Source of the DNA: Clostridia bacterium
Lineage (GTDB): Bacteria; Bacillota; Clostridia; Oscillospirales; CAG-272
Length of the DNA stretch: 22,789 bases
Assembly: GCA_017612655.1 (NCBI GenBank)
Contig: JAGAFM010000016.1
Coordinates: 1 to 22,789, forward strand
Direction: 5' to 3'
The position numbers were made by a program, and so were the translations under genes. Positions 14,988-21,786 of the stretch are shown one piece after another. The notes under the pieces were generated by a model. That model saw only the letters and a list, made by a program, of their open reading frames with translations. It made no database searches and was not told the DNA's origin. Each line of letters opens with the position of its first letter. Position 1 is the stretch's first letter.

Positions 14988-17900
14988 GACTGTTGTTGGA
15001 TGCCATCCGAGGGGAACCGGAATACAGGGCGCTCCTGGACAACTGGACGGAACAGATGCACGGGAGAACTCCGCGTCCCATGCTGGTCACGGGACTGGCC
15101 GAGGGGGCGCGGGACTGCATGCTGGGAGCCCTGGTCGCGGATCTGAGAAGCCGGGAAACGGATGCCGCGGTGCTTTGCATCTTCCCGGATGAAAAAGATA
15201 TCGTAACCGCACAAGCCGCGCTGGAAGAGGCCGGACTCACTTGTGCGGTCTATCCCTGTCGGGATTTTGTGTTCCGGAACATTCCCGTATCGGAAGAAAG
15301 CGGACACCAGCGGCTTCACGCGCTCTGCTCTGTCTTGGAAAATCGATGCGATGCGATCCTGACGACGCCCGACGCCGCGCTGCAGTTTACCATTCCCAGG
15401 AATGTTCTTCGCGGACATCTTCTGATTCTCCGGAGCGGGGACTGCATGAAGATGGAGGAGCTGGTTTCCTTGCTGCAGGAATCCGGATACGCCAGAGCGG
15501 AACAGGTGGACGGAGCCGGACAGTATGCCGTACGCGGCGGAATCGTCGATGTCTTTCCTGCGTTCGGGGACCTGCCGGTCCGGGTGGATTTCTTCGGGGA
15601 CGAAATCGATCAGATGGTCTGGTTTGATCCGATTTCCCAGCGAAAAACGGAAGACTGCGAGACCTGTACGATCCCTCCGGCGAAAGAGGTTCTGACCATC
15701 GAGAAAACGAGGGAAGAACTGAAGAAACTGATTCTTTCCCAGAAGAAGCGCTGCACGGAAGAGGAGAGCTGTCAGATTCTGGACTCGGAGATCCTCGCGA
15801 TCGACGCCGGGCAGGAGCTCTTTTTCCTTGACAAATACCTCTCCTTCCTTTACCCGGACCGCGAAAGCCTTCTGGATTACTTCCAGGAGGAGAGAGACGG
15901 AAAGGGACGGACCGCCGCAGCGGTTTATGTTCAGAATCTAGGCGCGGTTCAGGAACGGATTCATGCGAGCGAAGTCCCCATGCGGGAAATGATCGCGGGC
16001 ATGGTGGAAGGGGGCGCAATTTCTTCCCGGTATGCAGAATACTGCGGGTGGAAGGGAGACTTCGACGCGTTCCTCTCGGGGAATGCGGCGATTCTGTGCA
16101 ACGCCTTTGCCTCCGATCCGGGGATGCGGCTTTCCGGAATTTATACCTTTCATACCCGCCATACCGTCAGCTACGCCGACAGTTACGACACGCTTCTCGA
16201 AGATGTCCGGGGGGATATCGCCAACCGGAGCAGAACGGTGATCGCTTGTGAAAACGCGATGAGTGCCAAAGAGGTTCAGCGTGCGCTGTTTGAAAACGGA
16301 ATAACGGCAAGGATTTCTCCGAAGCAGGACCCACCGTTTTCCGAAGTCGACCCGGGGATACCCCTGCTCCTTGCCGGTACGGATCTCCCGGGCTTTGAAC
16401 TGAATGACAGCCGGTTTGTCATCCGGACACTGTTTCCGGGCGGCCGTTCCTCCTATGTCCGGGCGCTGACGGGGCCTGGACGGAGAAAGAAGAAAAAGCC
16501 TTCCGCGGCCGAGAGGATTCTCAGTTATGCGGACCTTCACATCGGGGATTATGTGGTCCATACCGCGCACGGAATCGGTCAGTATCTAGGCATAGAGACA
16601 ATCTTCAATCCGATCGACCGCGCAAACCGGGATTATGTCAAGCTCCGTTATGCCGACGGCGCTTTTGTTCACGTTCCGTGCGAATCCCTCGGAGTTCTGT
16701 CCAAGTACATCGGAGCCAAAGGGGAAGACGGGGACGTTCGTCTTTCCAAACTGAACAGCGGAGAATGGAACCGGAAAAAAGCGCGGGCAAAAGCTTCTGC
16801 CAGAGACATGGCGAAGGAACTGATCTCCCTCTACGCGGCACGATCGCGGAAAAAGGGAATTGCCTACCCTCCGGACGATGAGATCCAGCGGTCTTTCGAG
16901 CAGGCGTTTCCCTTTGAGGAAACGGAAGCGCAGGAGACGGCGGTTGCCGAAATCAAGGCGGATATGCAGAAAGCAATTCCCATGGATCGGCTGCTGTGCG
17001 GAGATGTCGGATACGGAAAAACCGAGGTCGCGCTCCGTGCCGCAATGAAGGCTGTCCTCACCGGGAAACAGGTTGCCATTCTCGCTCCCACGACGATTCT
17101 GGCGATGCAGCATTATCAGACAATACTGTCCCGCTTTCGCGGGTTCCCTGTCCGCACTGAACTGCTGTCGCGGTTCAACAATCCGAAGAAGCAGGAACAG
17201 ATTCTCCGGAGTCTGCGCCGGGGAGAAACCGATATCGTTGTCGGAACGCACAGGCTGCTTTCCAAGGACGTCGCATTCCGGGAACTCGGACTGGTGATTA
17301 TCGACGAAGAGCAGCGGTTCGGGGTTGCCGCAAAAGAGCATCTGAAACAGCTGGTGGAGAATGTTGACTGTCTGACCCTGACGGCGACACCGATTCCCAG
17401 AACGCTGAACATGGCCATGTCCGGAATCCGCGACATGAGCATCCTGGACGAGGCCCCGAGCGACCGCTATCCGGTTCAGTCTTTTGTCCTGGAATACGAC
17501 GAGTCGGTTCTGGCGGAAGCCGTTCGCAGGGAACTCCGGAGGGGAGGCCAGGTTTTCTGGCTGCACAACCGGGTGGAGACCATCGACCGCTGTGCGGCAA
17601 AGGTATCCCAGATGGTTCCGGACGCGAACGTCGCGATCGCGCACGGAAAGATGACCAACGAGGAGATCAGCGACATCTGGCAGAAGCTGCTGGAGGGCAG
17701 CGTGGACGTTCTGGTCTGCACCACCATTATCGAGACCGGGATCGACATTCCGAACGCCAACACGATGGTCGTGGAAAACGCCGACAAGATGGGACTGGCG
17801 CAGCTTCACCAGCTCCGCGGCAGAATCGGCCGGTCGTCCCGCCGTGCCAGAGCCTACTTCACCTATCCGCCTAACCGGATCCTGACGGAGATCTCCGTAA

Positions 17901-18685
17901 AGCGGCTTCAGGCGCTTCGGGATTTCACGGAGTTCGGGGCAGGCTTCAAAATTGCCATGCGGGATCTGGAGATCCGGGGGGCGGGGAATCTGCTAGGCGC
18001 GGAACAGCACGGAAACATGGACAGCGTCGGATACGACCTGTATATCCGCCTCCTGAACGAGGCGATTCTCGAGGAAAAAGGGGTGGCCGTTCTCAAAAAG
18101 GAGGACGCAGTGATCAACGCGTCGGTTGACGCCTATCTCCCCGAATCCTACGTGTCTTCCGGAGCGCAGCGGATCGATCTTTACAAGAAGATCGCCGCAA
18201 TTGAGACCGCTGAAGACGGCGCGGACCTTTTGGAGGAAATGACGGACCGGTACGGAAAACCGCCGGAGGCGGCCCGCTCTCTGATCTGGATTTCCCAAAT
18301 CCGCGCCATCGCGACACGATGCGATCTGAAACGGGTGGAGCTGAAGGACGATCAGGCTCTGCTTTACCCCGAACGGTTTGACGCAAACATCTGGAATACG
18401 CTTTCTCTGGGGGAGGGGATTCGTCCGGGTCAGAACCGGGAAAGCACCGAAAAGAGGGGAACAGCTCTTGCCAGAGCTGCCGCTCTTGCCCGGGAAGGGG
18501 CTCTGCGGAAGGGAAAAGAAGCAGAATCGGAGGCGTCTGCCCAGCCGAAAATCACCTATACCGGCGGGTTGACCCCTTGCCTGAGAATCACGATCCGTCG
18601 GGGAAAGTCCCTGTTTGAGGGCGTGTACTCGGTCCTCAGCCGGTACGAGACGATCCGAAAGGCAAAATCAGAACAGCCGGAATGA
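14984..18685 (+). CDS. mfd: Transcription-repair coupling factor Mfd
   Basis: Predicted 1233 residues, somewhat longer than the usual 1150-1180. Mfd removes RNA polymerase stalled at DNA lesions and recruits UvrA. Domains in order: UvrB-like N-terminal region with RAEQVDGAGQYAVRGGIVDVFP; the CarD-like RNA polymerase interaction domain beginning near His519 (HIGDYVVHTAHGIGQYLG); a RecG-like translocase with Walker A GDVGYGKT at 673-680, DEEQ at 774-777, TATPIPRT, and motif V/VI TTIIETGIDIPNANT and QLRGRIGRSSRRARAY; then the C-terminal regulatory domain. The C-terminal part carries a low-complexity insertion around 1145-1188, rich in Arg, Ala, Glu and Lys. GTG start overlapping pth by 4 nt; ends before a strong terminator. 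Confidence 0.95.
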   Translation: MRLLLDAIRGEPEYRALLDNWTEQMHGRTPRPMLVTGLAEGARDCMLGALVADLRSRETDAAVLCIFPDEKDIVTAQAALEEAGLTCAVYPCRDFVFRNIPVSEESGHQRLHALCSVLENRCDAILTTPDAALQFTIPRNVLRGHLLILRSGDCMKMEELVSLLQESGYARAEQVDGAGQYAVRGGIVDVFPAFGDLPVRVDFFGDEIDQMVWFDPISQRKTEDCETCTIPPAKEVLTIEKTREELKKLILSQKKRCTEEESCQILDSEILAIDAGQELFFLDKYLSFLYPDRESLLDYFQEERDGKGRTAAAVYVQNLGAVQERIHASEVPMREMIAGMVEGGAISSRYAEYCGWKGDFDAFLSGNAAILCNAFASDPGMRLSGIYTFHTRHTVSYADSYDTLLEDVRGDIANRSRTVIACENAMSAKEVQRALFENGITARISPKQDPPFSEVDPGIPLLLAGTDLPGFELNDSRFVIRTLFPGGRSSYVRALTGPGRRKKKKPSAAERILSYADLHIGDYVVHTAHGIGQYLGIETIFNPIDRANRDYVKLRYADGAFVHVPCESLGVLSKYIGAKGEDGDVRLSKLNSGEWNRKKARAKASARDMAKELISLYAARSRKKGIAYPPDDEIQRSFEQAFPFEETEAQETAVAEIKADMQKAIPMDRLLCGDVGYGKTEVALRAAMKAVLTGKQVAILAPTTILAMQHYQTILSRFRGFPVRTELLSRFNNPKKQEQILRSLRRGETDIVVGTHRLLSKDVAFRELGLVIIDEEQRFGVAAKEHLKQLVENVDCLTLTATPIPRTLNMAMSGIRDMSILDEAPSDRYPVQSFVLEYDESVLAEAVRRELRRGGQVFWLHNRVETIDRCAAKVSQMVPDANVAIAHGKMTNEEISDIWQKLLEGSVDVLVCTTIIETGIDIPNANTMVVENADKMGLAQLHQLRGRIGRSSRRARAYFTYPPNRILTEISVKRLQALRDFTEFGAGFKIAMRDLEIRGAGNLLGAEQHGNMDSVGYDLYIRLLNEAILEEKGVAVLKKEDAVINASVDAYLPESYVSSGAQRIDLYKKIAAIETAEDGADLLEEMTDRYGKPPEAARSLIWISQIRAIATRCDLKRVELKDDQALLYPERFDANIWNTLSLGEGIRPGQNRESTEKRGTALARAAALAREGALRKGKEAESEASAQPKITYTGGLTPCLRITIRRGKSLFEGVYSVLSRYETIRKAKSEQPE

Positions 18686-18699
18686 CTCCGGAAAAGACA

Positions 18700-18733
18700 G
18701 GAAGCACGGCCCGGTCGGGCCGTGCTTCCTTTT
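18700..18733 (+). terminator. Intrinsic terminator of the GH32-pth-mfd transcript
   Basis: A perfect 13-bp GC-rich stem (18700-18712 with 18717-18729) with tetraloop GGTC, followed by TTTT. It can be extended by pairing TCCGGAAAAG (18687-18696) with CTTTTCGGA (18729-18737), with a short bulge. It begins 14 nt after the mfd stop. Confidence 0.88.
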
Positions 18734-18736
18734 CGG

Positions 18737-18775
18737 AAAAAAGCCGGGTGTCCGCAAAGAATCCGCGAACACCCG
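18737..18775 (-). terminator. Intrinsic terminator of the CAT-anticodon tRNA
   Basis: On the minus strand an 11-bp stem (18775-18765 with 18755-18745, one G-U pair) with a 9-nt loop is followed by GC and six T (18742-18737). It lies just downstream of the tRNA and tail-to-tail with the mfd terminator. Confidence 0.85.
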
Positions 18776-18782
18776 AAGGAGG

Positions 18783-18856
18783 TGGGTCATCAGGGACTTG
18801 AACCCCGGACCAGCCGGTTATGAGCCGGCAGCTCTGACCATCTGAGCTAATGACCC
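18783..18856 (-). tRNA. tRNA with CAT anticodon (elongator Met or Ile2)
   Basis: A 74-nt cloverleaf on the minus strand: acceptor GGGTCAT/ATGACCC, D-stem GCTC/GAGC, anticodon stem GCCGG/CCGGC with loop CTCATAA (anticodon CAT), T-stem CGGGG/CCCTG with TTCAAGT loop, discriminator A. The 3' CCA is not encoded (the gene is followed by CCT). A CAT anticodon can be elongator tRNA-Met or, after lysidine modification by TilS, tRNA-Ile2 reading AUA; it does not look like an initiator because position 1 pairs with 72. The sequence alone does not separate the two. Confidence 0.92.
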
Positions 18857-18864
18857 GCGGGGGA

Positions 18865-18894
18865 ATTATAGCACAGTACCGGGAGACTTGTCAA
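18865..18894 (-). promoter_or_regulatory. Consensus promoter of the CAT-anticodon tRNA
   Basis: On the minus strand a perfect TTGACA (18894-18889), an 18-nt spacer and a perfect TATAAT (18870-18865). Only 8 nt separate the -10 box from the mature tRNA 5' end, so the primary transcript probably carries a leader of only a few nucleotides. Confidence 0.85.
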
Positions 18895-18936
18895 GGGACT
18901 GAACCGAAAGAGGAACAGCCCCTTGTACCGGTCAAA

Positions 18937-20331
18937 CTAAGGAGAAACTTCGGGTTCCTCCGGCGGGAGGACGTCTTTCTCTCTTTTCCATCTTCCGGAC
19001 AGATAGTATGTCACGCCGATCAGGAACGGGACAAAACCGGCAAGGGCGTCCCCGTACCAGAATCCCTCACATTTCATTTCAAGGACAAACCCGAACAGCG
19101 CGGCAAGTCCGATTCTGCTCAGCAGCCCGTCCAGCAGGGCGACCGCAAGATTCAGACGGGTATTCCCGGATCCGTTGATCAGGGCAAAGGCAACACTGCG
19201 GGTTGCACATCCGAAAAGATTCAGAATAATCGGGACGACCAGAATAAAGGCCGCGTCGAGGACTTCCTGATCTCCCGTAAAAGCACGGAACAGGGTGGGG
19301 GAGAAGAAGAGGGTGAAAAGGGACGCCGGGACCGTAAGAATAAGTCCGATCACCAGGATGATGAGGAGAACATGGGGAATGCGGCGGTATTCGCGGGCTC
19401 CAAGGTTCTGCCCGATCATCGTACTTCCTGCCGCGGTGAACGAATTGGAGACGATGCCTGCGATCATTCCGGTCTTGTTGTAAATCCCGGCCAGAGCGGA
19501 ATACGTCACCCCCTCCTGATTGATCCATGCCATCAGGACGATCTTGGAGAAAGTGACGGCGGCGCTTTGAATTGCCATAGGAATCCCGAGCGACAGAAGA
19601 CGAGAAAACGACGGCCGGTCGATCCGGAAACTCTCCGGACGGAAGGCAAAGCCGAAACTTTCCTGCTTGCGCCAGAGATAGAAGACGGAATACAGGAAAC
19701 TCACGCCCTGCCCGATGACGGTCGCCAGTGCTGCGCCGAACACTTCCATGCCGCACAGAACGACGAACACCAGATCCAGGATGATATTCAGAATCGCGGC
19801 GATCGCGATGAACAAAAACGGACGCTTGCTGTCGCCCATTCCGCGGAGAATCGCGGAGACTGTATTGTAGCCGTAGATGAAGAACAGGCCGACAATACAG
19901 GTTACGGTATAGTCCATTGTGTACCGCCAGGATTCATCCGGGGTATGCAGCAGCAGAAGAATCGGCTCTTTCAGAAAGAAACAAACCAGGGAGAGGACGA
20001 CGGAGGTTCCGAGCAGGAAGGAGGACATGGTTCCGATCATCCGGTTGACCGCATCCCGGTCCTTGACACCTACATCATGCGCAATCAAAACCTGTCCGGC
20101 CGAGGAGAATCCCATCGCAAGAAAGGTCAGCAGGTGCAGAAGATCCCCGCCGATGGAGACGGCGGACATGCCGGCCTCCCCGACCCACTGTCCGACGATG
20201 ATCATATCCACCAGATTGTAGACACCCTGAAGGGCGTTGGAAACGAACAGAGGAAGGGAAAAACGAAGGAGGAGGGGGAGAACCTTCCCCTGCGTCAGAT
20301 CCGTTACCATGGAGTTGCCGTGAGATGTCAT
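18937..20331 (-). CDS. MATE-family multidrug/cation efflux transporter
   Basis: Predicted 464-residue membrane protein with about twelve hydrophobic helices in two related halves, the MATE (multidrug and toxic compound extrusion) fold driven by Na+ or H+. The N-terminus MVTDLTQGKVLPLLLRFSLP and the following VSNALQGVYNLVDMIIVGQW are typical, as are SAILRGMGDSKRP and GIPMAIQSAAVTFSKIVL in the second half. Substrate unknown. I chose ATG at 20331, which has AAAGGA 11 nt upstream; ATG at 20310 lacks a ribosome site, and longer frames run back through the tRNA-Glu gene. The gene lies between two tRNAs; the tRNA-Glu terminator is upstream and no clear promoter of its own is visible, so its expression may rely on read-through or an atypical promoter. 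No terminator is seen before the next tRNA. Confidence 0.9.
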   Translation of the reverse strand: MTSHGNSMVTDLTQGKVLPLLLRFSLPLFVSNALQGVYNLVDMIIVGQWVGEAGMSAVSIGGDLLHLLTFLAMGFSSAGQVLIAHDVGVKDRDAVNRMIGTMSSFLLGTSVVLSLVCFFLKEPILLLLHTPDESWRYTMDYTVTCIVGLFFIYGYNTVSAILRGMGDSKRPFLFIAIAAILNIILDLVFVVLCGMEVFGAALATVIGQGVSFLYSVFYLWRKQESFGFAFRPESFRIDRPSFSRLLSLGIPMAIQSAAVTFSKIVLMAWINQEGVTYSALAGIYNKTGMIAGIVSNSFTAAGSTMIGQNLGAREYRRIPHVLLIILVIGLILTVPASLFTLFFSPTLFRAFTGDQEVLDAAFILVVPIILNLFGCATRSVAFALINGSGNTRLNLAVALLDGLLSRIGLAALFGFVLEMKCEGFWYGDALAGFVPFLIGVTYYLSGRWKREKDVLPPEEPEVSP

Positions 20332-20419
20332 CCCTGACCACATCCTTTGCCGGAGAAGCGAAAGCGGCTGCATTCTTCCGAAAAAGAGGCAAAACGAGCT
20401 GCTTCTGACCGGAGATTCT

Positions 20420-20469
20420 GAGAAAAGAGAAAATCCGAACACGTCACATATGATGACGAAGTTCGGATT
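20420..20469 (-). terminator. Intrinsic terminator of tRNA-Glu
   Basis: On the minus strand a 9-bp stem (20469-20461 with 20440-20432), with a further inner CGTCA/TGACG pairing, followed by TTCTCTTTTCTC. It lies 10 nt downstream of the tRNA-Glu 3' end and separates it from the MATE gene. Confidence 0.82.
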
Positions 20470-20478
20470 GTTCCTGTT

Positions 20479-20553
20479 TGGTGACCCGAGGGAGAATCGA
20501 ACTCCCGATGTCGCCGTGAGAGGGCGAAGTCTTAACCTCTTGACCATCGGGCC
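20479..20553 (-). tRNA. tRNA-Glu(CTC) with encoded CCA
   Basis: A 75-nt cloverleaf on the minus strand including an encoded 3' CCA. Acceptor GGCCCGA/TCGGGTC (with the G2-U71 wobble usual in Bacillota tRNA-Glu), anticodon stem TCGCC/GGCGA with loop CTCTCAC (anticodon CTC, reading GAG), T-stem CGGGA/TCTCC-type pairing with TTCGATT, discriminator A. It closely resembles other bacterial tRNA-Glu genes. The CTC isoacceptor supplements the essential TTC species, which would lie elsewhere. Confidence 0.93.
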
Positions 20554-20569
20554 CCACATCTGCTTTTCT

Positions 20570-20598
20570 ATTTTACCATAGCTTTTTCAAGAATGCAA
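20570..20598 (-). promoter_or_regulatory. Probable promoter of tRNA-Glu
   Basis: On the minus strand TTGCAT (20598-20593), a 17-nt spacer and TAAAAT (20575-20570). The -10 box is good and the -35 box is weak. It lies 16 nt upstream of the mature tRNA 5' end. Confidence 0.6.
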
Positions 20599-20640
20599 GA
20601 GGTTTTTCGCATTTTCCCGGGAAAGGTTTTCGGAAGGTAA

Positions 20641-20686
20641 TTCTCAAGGTAAATGCTACCGCGCAGAGTTGCATTTACCTTGAGAA
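20641..20686. repeat. Perfect 16-bp inverted repeat with 14-nt loop
   Basis: TTCTCAAGGTAAATGC (20641-20656) is exactly complementary to GCATTTACCTTGAGAA (20671-20686). Neither strand has a T-tract after it, so it is not a standard terminator. The motif AAGGTAA occurs twice in direct orientation at the left side (20635-20641 overlapping the left arm edge, and 20646-20652) and once inverted in the right arm. It lies between the tRNA-Glu promoter and the cysK terminator. It could be a transcript structure, an operator, or a remnant of a small inverted-repeat element; the sequence does not decide. Confidence 0.75.
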
Positions 20687-20688
20687 GG

Positions 20689-20717
20689 AAAACGGCATCC
20701 GGTTTTTCCGGATGCCG
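20689..20717 (-). terminator. Intrinsic terminator of cysK
   Basis: On the minus strand a perfect 10-bp stem (20717-20708 with 20702-20693), loop AAAAA, followed by TTTTCC. It starts 18 nt after the cysK stop codon. Confidence 0.82.
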
Positions 20718-20735
20718 GACGGTTCGGGCGGATGA

Positions 20736-21665
20736 TCAGTCGGCGAACAAAGGAGTGGAAAGGTATCTGTCTCCCGTATCGGGAAGAAGAACCACGATGG
20801 TCTTCCCCTCGTTTTCGGGACGTTTCGCGAGCTGGATTGCGGCAAAGGCTGCCGCGCCGGAGGAAATCCCGACCAGAACGCCCTCTTTTTTGCCGATTGC
20901 CTTGCCGGTAGCAAAGGCGTCTTCATTGGAAACGGGGATAATCTCATCGTAGATTTTCGTGTTCAGAACGTCCGGAACGAATCCTGCTCCGATGCCCTGA
21001 ATCTTATGCGGGCCGGCAACGCCGGTGGAAAGCACTGCGCTAGTTGCGGGCTCGACGGCAACCACTTTTACATCGGGATTCTTTGACTTCAGGTATTCAC
21101 CCACGCCGGTTACGGTTCCGCCCGTGCCGACGCCGGCTACGAAGAAATCGACGTTCCCTTCGGTGTCTTCCCAGATCTCGGGTCCGGTATGCTCGCGGTG
21201 AGCCGTCGGATTTGCCGGGTTGACGAACTGACCGGGGATGAAGCTGTTCGGGATTTCCGCGGCAAGTTCATTTGCCTTCGCAATCGCTCCCTTCATGCCC
21301 TTTGCGCCTTCGGTCAGTACGATCTCTGCGCCGTATGCCTTGATCAGCTGGCGCCGTTCGACCGACATCGTTTCCGGCATCGTCAGAATGAGGCGGTAGC
21401 CCCTTGCGGCAGCCACGGAGGCAAGGCCGATCCCGGTATTGCCGGAGGTGGGTTCAATGATGACCGATCCTTCTTTCAGTTTTCCGGAGGCCTCTGCGTC
21501 GTCAATCATTGCCTTGGCAATGCGGTCCTTGACCGATCCGGCCGGGTTGAAATACTCGAGTTTTGCGACAAGCTTTGCTTTGAGACCGTATTCTTTTTCA
21601 ATGTGCGTGAGTTCGAGAAGAGGCGTTTTTCCGATCAGCTGATCAGCGGAAGTATAAATAGACAT
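20736..21665 (-). CDS. cysK: Cysteine synthase A (O-acetylserine sulfhydrylase)
   Basis: Predicted 309 residues, the usual CysK length. A PLP enzyme that joins O-acetylserine and sulfide to give cysteine. The PLP lysine is Lys46 in NPAGSVKDR; the substrate loop TSGNTG is at 73-78; the phosphate-binding GTGGT is at 180-184; Ser268 in VGISSGA contacts the pyridine ring. The ATG start has AAAGGA 9 nt upstream. It lies 121 nt downstream of the metY-type gene on the same strand, so the two sulfide-using enzymes may share a transcript, though that gap leaves room for a separate promoter. I saw no clear promoter or S-box there. Confidence 0.95.
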   Translation of the reverse strand: MSIYTSADQLIGKTPLLELTHIEKEYGLKAKLVAKLEYFNPAGSVKDRIAKAMIDDAEASGKLKEGSVIIEPTSGNTGIGLASVAAARGYRLILTMPETMSVERRQLIKAYGAEIVLTEGAKGMKGAIAKANELAAEIPNSFIPGQFVNPANPTAHREHTGPEIWEDTEGNVDFFVAGVGTGGTVTGVGEYLKSKNPDVKVVAVEPATSAVLSTGVAGPHKIQGIGAGFVPDVLNTKIYDEIIPVSNEDAFATGKAIGKKEGVLVGISSGAAAFAAIQLAKRPENEGKTIVVLLPDTGDRYLSTPLFAD

Positions 21666-21786
21666 GACATGAAATCCTTTCTTTGTTGTTATTGATTGTT
21701 CGTATGGTTTTTTCCTTGTCTTTCGTCATCAGGCAGGTACGCCTGGACGGTACAGGAAACCGGGAGACGATCTCTCTGCGCTTCCC
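21666..21786. other. Spacer between metY and cysK
   Basis: No gene, no good promoter pair and no strong hairpin with a T-tract is visible. Only short stems occur (for example CAGG/CCTG around 21736-21745 and GAGA/TCTC around 21764-21775). The cysK ribosome site AAAGGA lies at its left end. Confidence 0.4.

Noticed and set aside
18850..20337. Plus-strand open frame of 495 codons opposite the MATE gene
   Set aside because: The opposite strand encodes an unmistakable twelve-helix MATE protein; this highly charged product is the expected complement of hydrophobic codons.
20332..20559. N-terminal extension of the MATE protein to 20559
   Set aside because: The extension translates the tRNA-Glu gene and its terminator, so it cannot be coding.
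20641..20686. T-box-like element, prompted by TACCGCG in the loop of the inverted repeat
   Set aside because: The conserved T-box run AGGGTGGNACCGCG is not present, the motif is on the plus strand, and no plus-strand gene follows.
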